From Faecalibacterium sp. An121 (GTDB lineage: Bacteria > Bacillota > Clostridia > Oscillospirales > Ruminococcaceae): DNA of 58,014 bases. The notes beneath the pieces are model-generated. The model searched no databases. It saw nothing but the letters and a program-made list of their open reading frames with translations, and was not told the DNA's origin. Each line of letters starts with the position of its first letter. Positions within the stretch are counted from its first letter, which is position 1. This document shows, piece by piece, positions 1 through 8,714 of the stretch. The stretch is from positions 1 through 58,014 of the forward strand of contig NZ_NFLM01000016.1 of NCBI RefSeq assembly GCF_002160915.1, given 5' to 3'. The translations under genes were made by a program, and so were the position numbers.

Positions 1-94
1 TATCTTTTATACACCATAAGGAGGAAAAATTCATTATGAAACTCAAGAAGATTGCTTCTCTGGCGCTGGCCGGCATCATGGCCGTCAGCATGCT
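1..94 (+). repeat. Lipoprotein cassette 5' constant segment, copy 1
   Basis: These 94 bases are identical to 57129-57222. They include a strong ribosome binding site (AAGGAGG, 18-24), the ATG at 36 and the first 59 coding bases, which specify a lipoprotein signal peptide. Identity stops inside the lipobox codons. The promoter of this copy would lie before base 1, outside the window. Confidence 0.95.
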
Positions 95-692
95 GGCTGG
101 CTGCAAGGATGGCGGCAACGGTAACGGTGGCTCTTCCAGCAGTGGGACTACTGTCACAGCCGCTCCTATTGTCTCTGCTATGAATAACGAGCTGTCTGAG
201 AAGCAGAAAGAGCAGCTCAGCTTTGCATCCAACGCTAAGTTGGCAGCAGCTGTCGCTAAGGGCGCAGAGAAGGTTACCTATGAAGACATCCAGAATGCTG
301 GCGTTCCCACGATTGTGACTTCTGCTAAAGATAAGGACATTATTGATGCGATTGCAGACCAGTTCGATGGTGTTCTGCCTGAGGTTGAGATGTTGGCCGA
401 GAGCGCTGCAAAGCATCTTGAGAACTGGGATCAGACCTACATCTGGACTTATCTGGTCGATGGTTCTGTTGCGTCCACTGATAAAGTTGCAGAATATGTC
501 ATGAATGGCGTTGATGGCATGAAGGATATGTTCTATGAAGGCGGCAATATCTCTGGTAACAAAGACTTCAGCCATGCTTACAAGGGCTATGTTGAGATGA
601 CGAAAGTTACTAACGACAACACTGGCGACAGCTGCTATCTGGTTGCAGTGATGGTTGAGAAGTCTAGCACCAGCACTGGCACTTCTAAGTAA
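36..692 (+). CDS. Putative surface lipoprotein, cassette family copy 1
   Basis: This encodes a 218-residue exported lipoprotein of unknown function. Residues 1-22 form a signal peptide (two lysines, hydrophobic core) ending in a lipobox of the L-A-G-C type, with Cys23 as the predicted lipidated residue. A Gly/Ser/Asn-rich linker (about 25-40) leads to a mature domain that I do not recognise. Start choice is clear: AAGGAGG lies 11 bases upstream. Base use is distinctly AT-richer than in the neighbouring ribosomal genes (GCT, GTT, TCT and GAT codons are frequent), which suggests a different history. The 5' end and the 3' flank are nearly identical to those of the gene at 57164, while the cores share no clear similarity. 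It is probably monocistronic, since a strong terminator-like hairpin follows at 899-929. Confidence 0.85.
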   Translation: MKLKKIASLALAGIMAVSMLAGCKDGGNGNGGSSSSGTTVTAAPIVSAMNNELSEKQKEQLSFASNAKLAAAVAKGAEKVTYEDIQNAGVPTIVTSAKDKDIIDAIADQFDGVLPEVEMLAESAAKHLENWDQTYIWTYLVDGSVASTDKVAEYVMNGVDGMKDMFYEGGNISGNKDFSHAYKGYVEMTKVTNDNTGDSCYLVAVMVEKSSTSTGTSK

Positions 693-697
693 CTTGA

Positions 698-870
698 ACT
701 TTACTTATAACACCCCCGGGGCACCATACCGGGAGATGATATAAGGGGCGAGCGGGTGCCAGAGACCACCGGCGCGCTCGGGTAAAACACCCATCCGATG
801 TGGCGGCAAAGAGGAATAGAACCAATATTCCTTCTGTTGTTGATCGCACCAAAACAAAAGAACTTTTGCG
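698..870 (+). repeat. Lipoprotein cassette 3' constant segment, copy 1
   Basis: These 173 bases match 57843-58014 with only three differences: G750 versus A, G771 versus T, and one A lost from the A-A of the ACCAAT motif. No convincing reading frame runs through them. They can fold: GGCACC/GGTGCC arms, an outer CGAGCG/CGCTCG pair closing a GGTG/CACC pair, and a GGAATA/TATTCC hairpin. This is either a structured 3' UTR or a small RNA. Neither copy-to-copy substitution is compensatory, so a functional RNA fold is not demonstrated. Confidence 0.85.
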
Positions 871-898
871 TCACGAAAGATAGGGTCCCTCTGCGGGG

Positions 899-940
899 GT
901 CGGCCATGCGGCCGGCCCCCGCATTGTTGTTGTCTGCCTT
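899..940 (+). terminator. Probable terminator of the first lipoprotein transcript
   Basis: A very GC-rich perfect hairpin (GCGGGGGTCGGCC, loop ATGC, GGCCGGCCCCCGC) is followed by a T-rich stretch ATTGTTGTTGT. It would end the transcript about 240 bases after the lipoprotein stop codon and so include the conserved 3' segment. Confidence 0.7.
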
Positions 941-1170
941 GCTGCGGCCTTGCCTGTACTTATATATATGTAGGAGGATCTGCGCGGCGGGGTGGCACTT
1001 TCTGCCGTTTTGGGCAGCCTTGTGCCAAAGATGGAGCGAATTCTTTATGCTTTGTGCACAATTACATCTTGCGGAACGGCCGGGTTTGTAGTATCATAAG
1101 GAAGCTGCGGGGCATAGGGCGGCGTCCCAAAAACCCGCGAAAAAAAGTTTGATTTTTTTCAAAAAAGGGC

Positions 1171-1199
1171 TTGCAAAATAGGCCGGGATATGGTAAAAT
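1171..1199 (+). promoter_or_regulatory. Main promoter of the S10-spc-alpha superoperon
   Basis: TTGCAA (1171-1176) and TAAAAT (1194-1199) are separated by exactly 17 bases, and TGG before the -10 gives an extended -10. Transcription would begin near 1206, leaving an unusually long leader of about 330 bases before rpsJ. The same TTGCA-N17 style recurs before infA and the tRNA gene. Confidence 0.75.
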
Positions 1200-1536
1200 A
1201 TCTGACGGCTGCAAAGGGCTTGTGCGATACAAGTCGTGCAGGCCACGATATGCGTTGATGCGGGAGGTTGCCGCACGGCTTGGCCGATGCGGGTTATTTC
1301 CGCGGAGTATGTCCGATCTACGAACCGGGCGAAAGAATTACTGACAGTGAAGGGATATGTCCCCGCGCCGCTGCGCGATGCGGACCAATGTCTGTTTGTC
1401 TTTGCTAGGTTGTTTTCCGGGAAAACTGCAATGGGCGGTTTACCGGCTTTTCTAATGCGAAGACGTGAGACACCCGGAACTGTGTGCAGTGATTGATCGA
1501 GTTGCCCATACTAACATTATCAGGAGGCACAACCAA

Positions 1537-1848
1537 ATGGCAGTCAAGGAAAAGATCAGAATCCGTCTTCAGAGCTACGATGTCCAGCTGATCGATGCGG
1601 CAGCAGAGAAGATCGTCGAGACCGCAAAGCGCACCGGCGCCCGCGTGTCCGGCCCCATCCCCCTGCCCACCGATCGTGAGGTGGTCACCGTCCTGCGTGC
1701 GACCCACAAGTACAAGGACAGCCGTGAGCAGTTCGAGAGCCGCACCCACAAGCGCCTGATCGACATTCTGAAGCCGTCCAACAAGACGGTCGAGGCTCTG
1801 ATGAGCCTCCAGCTCCCCGCTGGCGTGGACATCGAGATCAAGCTGTAA
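1537..1848 (+). CDS. rpsJ: 30S ribosomal protein S10
   Basis: This 103-residue protein has the usual S10 length and signature (start [11 protein letters not shown], then [13 protein letters not shown] and a SREQFE/HKRLIDI block). It sits in the head of the small subunit and, as NusE, also joins the transcription antitermination complex. The ATG at 1537 is chosen because AGGAGG (1522-1527) lies nine bases upstream and the protein begins like its homologues; an upstream in-frame extension to 1465 is rejected. It is the first gene of the superoperon. Two small hairpins (CTCGGG/CCCGAG and TTGGCGG/CCGCCAA) lie in the gap to rplC at 1857-1908. Confidence 0.98.
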   Translation: MAVKEKIRIRLQSYDVQLIDAAAEKIVETAKRTGARVSGPIPLPTDREVVTVLRATHKYKDSREQFESRTHKRLIDILKPSNKTVEALMSLQLPAGVDIEIKL

Positions 1849-1856
1849 GGCTTTGG

Positions 1857-1908
1857 CTCGGGCCCTCGTTTCCCGAGGGGTCATGTTGGCGGTGACGTGC
1901 GCCGCCAA
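1857..1908 (+). other. Paired hairpins between rpsJ and rplC
   Basis: The 88-base gap holds CTCGGG...CCCGAG (1857-1877) followed by TTGGCGG...CCGCCAA (1886-1908). Neither is followed by a T run, so processing or regulation is more likely than termination. No function is assigned. Confidence 0.45.
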
Positions 1909-1936
1909 CCAATAACCTTTACAGGAGGAAAAGAAA

Positions 1937-2569
1937 ATGGTTAAAGGCATTATCGGCAAAAAGGTCGGTATGACCCAGCTGTTTGACGAAAATGGCAAGG
2001 TCATCCCTGTGACCGTCATCGAGGCAGGCCCCTGCACCGTGGTGCAGAAGAAGACTGTCGAGAGCGACGGCTATCAGGCTGTCCAGCTTGGCTTTGGCGA
2101 GGTTTCCGCCAAGAAGGTCAACAAGGCAGCAGCAGGCCACTTCAAGAAGGCCAACGTGGCCCCCAAGAAGACTCTCCGCGAGTTCCGCCTCGAGGACGTG
2201 TCCGGTCTGAATGTGGGCGATGTGATCAAGGCTGACGTCTTCGCCGCTGGCGATAAGGTGGACGTGGCCGGCATCTCCAAGGGCAAGGGCTACCAGGGCG
2301 TCATCAAGCGCTACGGCCAGCACCGCCTGCGCGAGAGCCATGGCACCGGCCCCGTTGCACGGCATGCAGGTTCCAACGGCTCGACCTCGACCCCCAGCCG
2401 CGTTTATCCCGGCAAGCGCCTGCCCGGCCACATGGGCTTTGTGCGGGTCACCGTGCAGAACCTGACGGTGGTCAAGGTGGATACCGAGAACAATCTGATC
2501 GCTGTCAAGGGTGCAGTGCCCGGCACTAAGGGCACCATCATCACCCTGGCCAACAGCGTGAAGGCCTAA
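1937..2569 (+). CDS. rplC: 50S ribosomal protein L3
   Basis: This 210-residue protein begins [16 protein letters not shown], the standard L3 opening. It carries the long central extension (about residues 120-160, with [10 protein letters not shown]-like and [10 protein letters not shown] segments) that reaches toward the peptidyl transferase centre. L3 is one of the two proteins that start large-subunit assembly. AGGAGG lies ten bases before the ATG. rplD follows after 14 bases with AAGGAGG in the gap, as expected for tightly coupled S10-operon genes. Length and sequence look normal. Confidence 0.98.
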   Translation: MVKGIIGKKVGMTQLFDENGKVIPVTVIEAGPCTVVQKKTVESDGYQAVQLGFGEVSAKKVNKAAAGHFKKANVAPKKTLREFRLEDVSGLNVGDVIKADVFAAGDKVDVAGISKGKGYQGVIKRYGQHRLRESHGTGPVARHAGSNGSTSTPSRVYPGKRLPGHMGFVRVTVQNLTVVKVDTENNLIAVKGAVPGTKGTIITLANSVKA

Positions 2570-2583
2570 GGAGGAAAGCTACA

Positions 2584-3207
2584 ATGGCAAAATTTGACGT
2601 AGTCGATCGGAACGGCAAAAAGGTCAGCGAGATCGAGCTTTCCGACGCCGTGTTCGGCATCACCCCGAACGAGAAGGCTGTTCACATCGCAGTCGTGAAC
2701 TTCCTGGCCAACCAGCGCCAGGGCACCCAGAACACCAAGATCCGCAAGGAAGTTTCTGGCGGCGGCAAGAAGCCCTGGCGCCAGAAGGGCACCGGTCACG
2801 CCCGTCAGGGTTCCATCCGTGCTCCCCAGTGGACCCACGGCGGCGTCGCCCTGGGCCCCAAGCCCCGCAGCTACAGCTACCACATCAACAATAAGGTTCG
2901 CCGCCTGGCCCTGCTCAGCGTGCTGAGCGACAAGGCTGCAAACGGCAACATGATCGTGGTGGACAGCCTGGCTGTGGAGGCCTACAAGACCAAGGCTGTG
3001 GTCCAGATGCTGAATGCCATCGGCGCCGGCAAGAAGAACCTGGTGGTCAACGAGAACGTTGATCCCATGTTCGTCAAGAGCGCCGCCAACATCCAGGGCG
3101 TCAAGACCACCTTCGCCGGCAGCGTGAACACCTATGACGTGCTGAACGCCGACAAGCTGATCCTCAGCGAAGGCGCAGCGAAGAAGCTCGAGGAGGTGCT
3201 TGGCTAA
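2584..3207 (+). CDS. rplD: 50S ribosomal protein L4
   Basis: This 207-residue L4 has the globular N-terminal part and the basic loop (about residues 45-95, including [16 protein letters not shown]) that lines the nascent-peptide exit tunnel. In enterobacteria L4 also represses its own operon; whether it does so here cannot be read from the leader. The stop codon TAA overlaps the rplW start by one base (TAATG), so the two are likely translationally coupled. The rplW ribosome binding site, GAGGAGG, lies within the end of rplD. Confidence 0.98.
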   Translation: MAKFDVVDRNGKKVSEIELSDAVFGITPNEKAVHIAVVNFLANQRQGTQNTKIRKEVSGGGKKPWRQKGTGHARQGSIRAPQWTHGGVALGPKPRSYSYHINNKVRRLALLSVLSDKAANGNMIVVDSLAVEAYKTKAVVQMLNAIGAGKKNLVVNENVDPMFVKSAANIQGVKTTFAGSVNTYDVLNADKLILSEGAAKKLEEVLG

Positions 3208-3503
3208 TGAAAACCGCACATGACATCATCCTGAAGCCGGTCATCACCGAGAACTCCATGGCTGGCATCGCTGACAAGAAGTACACCTTCAAGGTCGCCA
3301 CCGACGCGACCAAGATCGAGATCGCCCAGGCTGTGGAGACTCTGTTCCCCGGCACCAAGGTGAGCAAGGTCAACACCATTTCGGTCCGCGGCCGTTTCCG
3401 CCGCCAGGGCCTGCACGGCGGCTACACCGCCGCTTCCAAGAAGGCCATCGTCACCCTGACCAAGGATTCGAAGGAGATCGAATTCTTCAACAGCATGGTC
3501 TGA
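3207..3503 (+). CDS. rplW: 50S ribosomal protein L23
   Basis: This 98-residue L23 begins [17 protein letters not shown], the conserved opening, and has the usual alpha/beta fold with a basic extended loop (around residues 55-75). L23 sits at the exit of the peptide tunnel and is the docking point for trigger factor and the signal recognition particle. Its start overlaps the rplD stop. An 84-base GC-rich gap separates it from rplB, with AAAGGAG placed correctly before rplB. Confidence 0.98.
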   Translation: MKTAHDIILKPVITENSMAGIADKKYTFKVATDATKIEIAQAVETLFPGTKVSKVNTISVRGRFRRQGLHGGYTAASKKAIVTLTKDSKEIEFFNSMV

Positions 3504-3587
3504 TGAGGGCCGGGCCCGCCGAGGGCCCCGCTATGGGGATATGACCCCGATAATAATTCATGAGATAAGCAAAAGGAGAATAGCACA

Positions 3588-4418
3588 ATGGCTATCAAGA
3601 AATACGGCCCCACTACCCCGGGCCGCCGCGGCATGACCGTCACGGACTACAGTGTCCTGTCCAAGGTCGCCCCTGAGCGCAGCCTGCTGGAGCCCATGAA
3701 GAAGCACAGCGGCCGCAACAACACCGGCAAGATCACCGTCCGTCACCACGGCGGCGGCAACCGCACCAAGTACCGCGTCATCGACTTCAAGCGTCAGAAG
3801 CTGGATGTCCCCGCTACCGTCAAGACCATCGAGTATGATCCCAACCGCAGCGCGTTCATCTGCCTGATCGAGTACACCGACGGCGTCAAGAGCTATATCG
3901 TCTGCCCCGAAGGCCTGAAGGTGGGCGACACCATCATCTCGGGCGCCGGCGCCGACATCAAGCCCGGCAACTGCCTGCCCTTCGAGAACATCCCCGTCGG
4001 TACCATCATCCATAACATCGAGCTGTACCCCGGCCGCGGCGCCCAGCTGGTCCGCTCCGCCGGCAACATGGCACAGCTGATGGCCAAGGAGAATGGCTAC
4101 GCCCTGATCCGTCTGCCCTCCGGCGAGATGCGCAACGTGCCCCTGAACTGCACCGCAGTCATCGGCCAGGTCTCCAACATCGACCACGAGAACGTCAACC
4201 TGGGCAAGGCCGGCCGTAAGCGCCACATGGGCATCCGTCCCGGCAGCCGTGGTTCTGTCATGAACCCCAACGACCATCCCCACGGCGGTGGCGAGGGCCG
4301 CGCCCCGATCGGCCACTCCGGGCCTATGACCCCCTGGGGCAAGCCCGCACTGGGCCTCAAGACCCGCAAGCATCACAAGCGCTCCGACAAGCTGATCGTG
4401 AAGCGTGCCGGCAAGTAA
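3588..4418 (+). CDS. rplB: 50S ribosomal protein L2
   Basis: This 276-residue L2 shows the diagnostic C-terminal block with [17 protein letters not shown], whose histidine lies near the peptidyl transferase centre, and the N-terminal [12 protein letters not shown] segment. L2 is needed for subunit joining and peptide bond formation. Length is normal for the family. AAAAGGAG precedes the ATG at 3588 and rpsS follows after 16 bases. Confidence 0.99.
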   Translation: MAIKKYGPTTPGRRGMTVTDYSVLSKVAPERSLLEPMKKHSGRNNTGKITVRHHGGGNRTKYRVIDFKRQKLDVPATVKTIEYDPNRSAFICLIEYTDGVKSYIVCPEGLKVGDTIISGAGADIKPGNCLPFENIPVGTIIHNIELYPGRGAQLVRSAGNMAQLMAKENGYALIRLPSGEMRNVPLNCTAVIGQVSNIDHENVNLGKAGRKRHMGIRPGSRGSVMNPNDHPHGGGEGRAPIGHSGPMTPWGKPALGLKTRKHHKRSDKLIVKRAGK

Positions 4419-4434
4419 GAGAGGAGTGTAGACC

Positions 4435-4701
4435 ATGGGTAGAAGTATTAAAAAGGGACCTTTCGTCCAGCCTGCTCTTATGAAGCGCGTGGAAGCCATG
4501 AATGCTTCCGGCAAGAAGCAGGTCATCAAGACCTGGAGCCGGGCCTCCACCATCTTCCCCGAGTTCGTGGGCCACACCTTCGCCGTTCATGACGGCCGCA
4601 AGCATGTGCCTGTGTACGTGACCGAGGATATGGTTGGCCACAAGCTGGGTGAGTTCGTGCCCACCCGCACCTTCAAGGGCCACACCGGCAATTCTAAGTA
4701 A
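4435..4701 (+). CDS. rpsS: 30S ribosomal protein S19
   Basis: This 88-residue S19 begins [11 protein letters not shown], the family signature, and contains the GHKLGEF segment. It lies in the head of the small subunit and contacts S13 and the A-site side. GAGAGGAG precedes the start. rplV follows after 19 bases with its own strong binding site, in the canonical S10-operon order. Confidence 0.98.
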   Translation: MGRSIKKGPFVQPALMKRVEAMNASGKKQVIKTWSRASTIFPEFVGHTFAVHDGRKHVPVYVTEDMVGHKLGEFVPTRTFKGHTGNSK

Positions 4702-4720
4702 GTGAAGGAGGAACACAAAC

Positions 4721-5056
4721 ATGGAAGCTCGGGCAATTCTTCGTTATGCCCGCATTAGTCCTCGCAAGGTTTCGATCGTGATGGACCTCATCCGCAACAA
4801 ACCCCTGGACGAAGCGATGGCGATCCTGCAGTACACCCCGAAGGCCGCTTGTGAGCCCCTTCTGAAGCTGGTGAAGTCTGCTGCTGCAAACGCTGAGAAC
4901 AACTTCAATATGGATAAGAACAACCTCTATGTGGCCGAGTGCTACGTCTGCCCCGGCCCCACGCTGAAGCGGATGATGCCCCGCGCCCAGGGCCGCGGCT
5001 ACCGCATCCTGAAGCGCACCAGCCACATGACCGTCGTTCTGAAAGAGAAAGAGTAA
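4721..5056 (+). CDS. rplV: 50S ribosomal protein L22
   Basis: This 111-residue L22 has [11 protein letters not shown]-like sequence at the start and a C-terminal beta-hairpin region (about residues 78-100, rich in Arg and Gly: [12 protein letters not shown]). In this family the hairpin reaches into the exit tunnel near the macrolide site. The start follows GAAGGAGG. rpsC begins 16 bases downstream. Nothing unusual is seen in length or sequence. Confidence 0.98.
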   Translation: MEARAILRYARISPRKVSIVMDLIRNKPLDEAMAILQYTPKAACEPLLKLVKSAAANAENNFNMDKNNLYVAECYVCPGPTLKRMMPRAQGRGYRILKRTSHMTVVLKEKE

Positions 5057-5072
5057 GTGAGGAGGTAAACAA

Positions 5073-5786
5073 ATGGGCCAGAAAGTTAATCCGCACGGGC
5101 TTCGTGTCGGCGTTATTAAAGACTGGGACAGCCGCTGGTTTGCTTCCAAGAAGGACTTCAGCGATAACCTGGTGGAGGATCACAAGATCCGCACCGAGCT
5201 GAAGGCTCTGCTCAAGGACGCCGGTGTCCCCAAGATCGAGATCGAGCGCACGGTGGATTCTTCCACCAGCGCACCCCGCGTCACCGTCAACGTTTACTGC
5301 GCCAAGCCTGGCATGGTGATCGGCAAGGGCGGTGAGGAGCGCATCGCCCTGCAGAGCAAGCTCTGCAAGGAGTACGGCAAGAACATCGTGGTCAACGTGA
5401 TCGAGGTCAAGAGCCCCTCCACCAACGCACAGCTGGTGGCTGAGGACATCGCCCGTCAGCTGGAGAACCGCGTCACCTTCCGCCGCGCCATGAAGCAGTG
5501 CATCCGCAATGCCATGAGCCCCCGCGACCGCAGCACTGTCCCCGCAAAGGGCATCAAGGCTATGTGCTCGGGCCGTCTGGGCGGCGCTGATATTGCCCGC
5601 ACCGAGAGCTATCACGAGGGCACCATCCCCCTGCAGACCCTGCGCGCCGACATCGACTACGGCTTTGCAGAGGCTGCCACCACCTACGGCCGCATCGGCG
5701 TCAAGGTGTGGATCTACAAGGGCGAGGTCCTCAAGAGCGCCAAGAACGCCAAGACCGCTCCCAAGAAGGAAGGAGGCAACAAGTAA
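5073..5786 (+). CDS. rpsC: 30S ribosomal protein S3
   Basis: This 237-residue S3 starts [13 protein letters not shown] and carries a KH RNA-binding domain with the GxxG-type loop MVIGKGGEE (around residues 80-90). The Arg-rich stretch near 130-165 is where the family lines the mRNA entry channel and has helicase activity. The C-terminal tail is Lys-rich. Its TAA stop overlaps the rplP ATG (TAATG), giving translational coupling. Confidence 0.98.
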   Translation: MGQKVNPHGLRVGVIKDWDSRWFASKKDFSDNLVEDHKIRTELKALLKDAGVPKIEIERTVDSSTSAPRVTVNVYCAKPGMVIGKGGEERIALQSKLCKEYGKNIVVNVIEVKSPSTNAQLVAEDIARQLENRVTFRRAMKQCIRNAMSPRDRSTVPAKGIKAMCSGRLGGADIARTESYHEGTIPLQTLRADIDYGFAEAATTYGRIGVKVWIYKGEVLKSAKNAKTAPKKEGGNK

Positions 5787-6226
5787 TGTTACTGCCTAAG
5801 CGTGTTAAATACCGCCGCGTCCAGCGCGGCCGCATGACCGGCAAGGCCACCCGCGGCAACGTGGTGTGCCAGGGCCAGTACGGCCTTGTTGCCCTGGAGC
5901 CGGCCTGGATCACCTCCGCACAGATCGAGGCCGCCCGTGTCGCCATGACCCGTTATATCAAGCGTGGCGGCAAGGTCTGGATCAAGATCTTCCCCGACAA
6001 GCCCGTCACCGAGAAGCCTGCCGAGACCCGCATGGGCTCCGGTAAGGGCTCTCCCGAGTACTGGGTCGCCGTTGTCAAGCCCGGCCGCGTGCTGTTTGAG
6101 CTGGCAGATGTCGATGAGGCAACTGCCCGCGAGGCTCTGCGCCTGGCCATGCACAAGCTGCCCATCAAGTGCAAATTTGTTGTCCGTGAGGACTCCGTGA
6201 AGGAGGATGGCACCAATGAAGGCTAA
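5786..6226 (+). CDS. rplP: 50S ribosomal protein L16
   Basis: This 146-residue L16 opens [17 protein letters not shown] and contains the conserved [20 protein letters not shown] block that contacts the A-site tRNA elbow. The ATG at 5786 overlaps the rpsC stop and is preceded by GAAGGAGG. A longer frame begins further upstream inside rpsC, but its extra residues are not L16-like. The last 11 bases overlap rpmC. Confidence 0.97.
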   Translation: MLLPKRVKYRRVQRGRMTGKATRGNVVCQGQYGLVALEPAWITSAQIEAARVAMTRYIKRGGKVWIKIFPDKPVTEKPAETRMGSGKGSPEYWVAVVKPGRVLFELADVDEATAREALRLAMHKLPIKCKFVVREDSVKEDGTNEG

Positions 6227-6401
6227 TGAACTCCGCGAAATGCAGCCTGCAGAGCTGACCAGCAAGCTGGCAGACCTGAAGGCAGAGCTGTTTAACCTGC
6301 GTTTCCAGCATGCCATCAACCAGCTGGAGAACCCCGGCCGCATCGAGACAGTCAAGCGCGACATCGCCCGTGTGATGACGGTTCTGGCTGAGAAGCAGTA
6401 A
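6216..6401 (+). CDS. rpmC: 50S ribosomal protein L29
   Basis: This 61-residue helical L29 begins MKANELREM and contains the ELFNLRFQ motif. It sits beside L23 at the tunnel exit. Two in-frame ATGs are available. The one at 6207 lies one base after GGAGG, too close for initiation, while 6216 has proper spacing and the family-typical start, so 6216 is used. It overlaps the end of rplP by 11 bases. Confidence 0.96.
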   Translation: MKANELREMQPAELTSKLADLKAELFNLRFQHAINQLENPGRIETVKRDIARVMTVLAEKQ

Positions 6402-6413
6402 GGAGGTTAAACG

Positions 6414-6671
6414 ATGGAAGAACGTAATCTGCGCAAGACCCGCGTCGGCGTGGTCGTATCCGACAAAATGGACAAGACCATCGTGGTTGCCGTCAAGGAC
6501 AGCGTGCAGCACCCCCTGTACAAGAAGATCCTGAAGCGCACCGCCAAGTTCAAGGCTCGTGACGAGAAGAACGAGTGCGGCATCGGTGATCGTGTTGAGA
6601 TCATGGAGTGCCGCCCCCTGAGCAAGGATGTCCGCTGGCGCCTGGTCCGTATCGTCGAGAAGGCAAAGTAA
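6414..6671 (+). CDS. rpsQ: 30S ribosomal protein S17
   Basis: This 85-residue S17 has an OB-fold with the conserved opening [22 protein letters not shown] and the later [14 protein letters not shown] segment. It binds 16S rRNA early in small-subunit assembly. AAGGAGG stands before the ATG, 12 bases after rpmC. The 49-base gap to rplN is slightly larger than most in this operon. Confidence 0.98.
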   Translation: MEERNLRKTRVGVVVSDKMDKTIVVAVKDSVQHPLYKKILKRTAKFKARDEKNECGIGDRVEIMECRPLSKDVRWRLVRIVEKAK

Positions 6672-6720
6672 GCCTTTTCGGCCCCCGCTGCTTTGAACAG
6701 TTTGAAAGGAGAAGTCTGAT

Positions 6721-7089
6721 ATGATTCAGATGCAAACTTATCTCAAAGTTGCCGACAACACCGGTGCCAAAGAGCTGATGTGCTTCCGCGTGCTGGGCGG
6801 TACCCGCAAGAGATATGCAAATATTGGCGACGTCGTGGTCTGCTCCGTCAAGAAGGCAGCCCCCGGCGGCACCGTGAAGAAGGGCGACGTTGTGAAGGCT
6901 GTCATCGTGCGCAGCAAGCATGGCGTCCGCCGCGACGACGGGTCCTACATCCGTTTCGATGAGAACGCCGCCGTCATCGTCATGGCCGACAAGAGCCCCA
7001 AGGGCACCCGCATCTTTGGACCTGTGGCCCGCGAGCTGCGTGATGCCGGCTACACCAAGATCCTGAGCCTGGCTCCGGAATCGCTGTAA
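6721..7089 (+). CDS. rplN: 50S ribosomal protein L14
   Basis: This 122-residue L14 has the beta-barrel signature [21 protein letters not shown] and a C-terminal GPVARELR helix. It contacts the small subunit and is the target of the silencing factor RsfS. Length matches the family exactly. AAAGGAGAAG precedes the start. It begins the spc part of the superoperon, with no separate promoter visible before it. Confidence 0.99.
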   Translation: MIQMQTYLKVADNTGAKELMCFRVLGGTRKRYANIGDVVVCSVKKAAPGGTVKKGDVVKAVIVRSKHGVRRDDGSYIRFDENAAVIVMADKSPKGTRIFGPVARELRDAGYTKILSLAPESL

Positions 7090-7103
7090 GGAGGTTTTAA
7101 ATT

Positions 7104-7418
7104 ATGAATCATCTTCATGTTAAAACCGGCGACAACGTTATGATCATCAGCGGCAAGGACAAGGGCCACACCGGCAAGGTTCTGCAGGTCAGCCCCTCCG
7201 AAGGCAAGGTCATTGTTGAAGGCCAGAACATGGTTACCAAGCACGTCAAGCCCCGCCGTCAGGGCGAGCAGGGCGGCATCGTCAAGGCCGAGGGCGCTAT
7301 GTACGCTTCCAAGGTGATGCCCATCTGCCCCAAGTGCGGCAAGGCTGTGCGCGTGGGCCATGTGGAAAAGGACGGCAAGAAGGTCCGCGTCTGCAAGAAG
7401 TGCGGCGCTGAGCTGTAA
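7104..7418 (+). CDS. rplX: 50S ribosomal protein L24
   Basis: This 104-residue L24 has the KOW motif near its start ([18 protein letters not shown]) and a C-terminal zinc-ribbon-like segment with two Cys-x2-Cys pairs (CPKC near residue 75 and CKKC near residue 98), as in many Firmicutes. L24 begins large-subunit assembly together with L3. AAGGAGG lies before the ATG, and rplE follows after 17 bases. Confidence 0.98.
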   Translation: MNHLHVKTGDNVMIISGKDKGHTGKVLQVSPSEGKVIVEGQNMVTKHVKPRRQGEQGGIVKAEGAMYASKVMPICPKCGKAVRVGHVEKDGKKVRVCKKCGAEL

Positions 7419-7435
7419 GAAAGGAGTATGGAACA

Positions 7436-7978
7436 ATGGCTCGTTTGAAAGAACAGTATGTCAATGAAATTGCTCCTGCTCTGAACAAGAAGTTCGGTTA
7501 CAAGAGCGTCATGCAGATCCCCAAGCTCGACAAGGTGGTCATCAACGTCGCCTGCGGCGAGGCCAAGGAGAACGAGAAGATCCTGGAGTCGGTCATGAAG
7601 GACCTGGCCCAGATCACCGGCCAGAAGGCAGTCATCTGCCGCGCCAAGAAGAGCGTTGCAAACTTCAAGCTGCGCGCCGGCACCCCCATCGGCTGCAAGG
7701 TCACTCTGCGGGGCGAGCGGATGTATGAGTTCGTTGACCGCTTCTTCAACGTTGCGCTGCCCCGCGTGCGCGACTTCCGCGGCATCAACGGCAACGCATT
7801 CGACGGCCGCGGCAACTTTGCCTGCGGCATCCGTGAGCAGATCATCTTCCCCGAGATCGACTTCGATAAGGTCGATGCAGTCCGCGGCATGGATGTCTGC
7901 TTCGTCACCACCGCCAAGACCGACGAGGAGGGCAAGGAGCTGCTGAAGGCTCTGGGCGCCCCCTTCGAGAATAACTAA
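7436..7978 (+). CDS. rplE: 50S ribosomal protein L5
   Basis: This 180-residue L5 opens [14 protein letters not shown] and carries the conserved blocks [38 protein letters not shown] and [10 protein letters not shown]. It binds 5S rRNA in the central protuberance with L18 and contacts the P-site tRNA. Length is normal. GAAAGGAG precedes the start, and the gene is followed after 18 bases by the zinc-type rpsN. Confidence 0.99.
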   Translation: MARLKEQYVNEIAPALNKKFGYKSVMQIPKLDKVVINVACGEAKENEKILESVMKDLAQITGQKAVICRAKKSVANFKLRAGTPIGCKVTLRGERMYEFVDRFFNVALPRVRDFRGINGNAFDGRGNFACGIREQIIFPEIDFDKVDAVRGMDVCFVTTAKTDEEGKELLKALGAPFENN

Positions 7979-7996
7979 GGGAGGAGATTAACCAAA

Positions 7997-8182
7997 ATGG
8001 CAAAGCTGTCTATGAAGCTCAAGCAGGCCCGCCCTGCAAAGTTCTCCACCCGCGCATACACCCGCTGCCGCATCTGCGGCCGGCCCCACTCGGTGCTGCG
8101 CAAGTACGGCGTGTGCCGTGTGTGCTTCCGTGAGCTGGCCTACAAGGGCGAGATCCCGGGCGTCAAGAAGGCTTCCTGGTAA
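7997..8182 (+). CDS. rpsN: 30S ribosomal protein S14, zinc-binding type
   Basis: This 61-residue short S14 has four zinc-ligand cysteines in two Cys-x2-Cys pairs (CRIC about residue 24 and CRVC about residue 40). That marks the zinc-binding form rather than the longer Cys-free form. S14 joins the head of the small subunit. GGGAGGAG precedes the ATG. A strong hairpin follows in the 116-base gap to rpsH. Confidence 0.98.
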   Translation: MAKLSMKLKQARPAKFSTRAYTRCRICGRPHSVLRKYGVCRVCFRELAYKGEIPGVKKASW

Positions 8183-8206
8183 GTCCCAGGGGCTTTGAGG
8201 TAGTTG

Positions 8207-8247
8207 GATACCCGCCCCGGGGCGCAGATACGTTTCGGGGCGGTATC
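8207..8247 (+). other. Strong hairpin between rpsN and rpsH
   Basis: GATACCCGCCCCG (8207-8219) pairs with CGGGGCGGTATC (8236-8247), leaving one bulged C. The following ATTATAG is not a clear T run, so full termination is unlikely. It could be an RNA processing site or a partial attenuator inside the spc part of the operon. Confidence 0.5.
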
Positions 8248-8298
8248 ATTATAGAAAGAACAAACACAACGCAAAGCTAATCTAAGGAGGTTAGTGGC

Positions 8299-8697
8299 AT
8301 GCAAATCACCGATCCTATCGCGGACCTGCTCACCCGCATCCGCAACGCCAGCACTGCCAAACACCCTTCTGTGGAGATCCCGGCTTCTAACATGAAGAAG
8401 GCCATCTGCCAGATCCTGGTCGACGAAGGGTACGTCAAGAGCATGCAGGTCAAGAACGACACTGTCCAGGGCACCATCGTGCTCAACCTGAAGTACCAGG
8501 CCAACGGCGAGCCCGTTTTGGCCGGCCTGAAGCGCATCTCCAAGCCTGGTCTGCGCATCTACACCAATTGCGAGAATATGCCCCGCGTCATGAAGGGCCT
8601 GGGCATCGCGATCATTTCCACCTCCAAGGGCGTCATGACCGACAAGGCTGCTCGTGCTGCGCACGTCGGCGGCGAGGTCCTGGCCTACGTGTGGTAA
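8299..8697 (+). CDS. rpsH: 30S ribosomal protein S8
   Basis: This 132-residue S8 starts [17 protein letters not shown] and ends with the conserved [13 protein letters not shown] and GGEVLAYVW segments. It binds the central domain of 16S rRNA. In enterobacteria it represses the spc operon; the hairpin at 8207-8247 ahead of this gene is noted but not shown to be an S8 site. AAGGAGG precedes the ATG. Confidence 0.98.
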   Translation: MQITDPIADLLTRIRNASTAKHPSVEIPASNMKKAICQILVDEGYVKSMQVKNDTVQGTIVLNLKYQANGEPVLAGLKRISKPGLRIYTNCENMPRVMKGLGIAIISTSKGVMTDKAARAAHVGGEVLAYVW

Positions 8698-8714
8698 GAA
8701 AGGGGTAAAAGACA

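Larger units (their letters stand above)
693..1536. other. Long gene-free stretch before the S10 operon
   Basis: No credible protein gene lies here. It contains the conserved 3' segment (698-870), the terminator hairpin, a possible weak promoter (TTGCGG 1069-1074, 17 bases, TATCAT 1092-1097), the S10 promoter at 1171-1199 and about 330 bases of untranslated leader before rpsJ. The short frames in this region lack a ribosome binding site or recognisable sequence. Confidence 0.7.

Noticed and set aside
698-870. SRP RNA, RNase P RNA, tmRNA or 6S RNA as identity of the conserved 3' segment
   Set aside because: None of the conserved cores of these RNAs was recognised, and its presence in two copies after lipoprotein genes does not fit them.
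701-1496. Short frames on both strands between the first lipoprotein and rpsJ
   Set aside because: They overlap the conserved 3' segment, the terminator and the promoter, lack ribosome binding sites and resemble no family.
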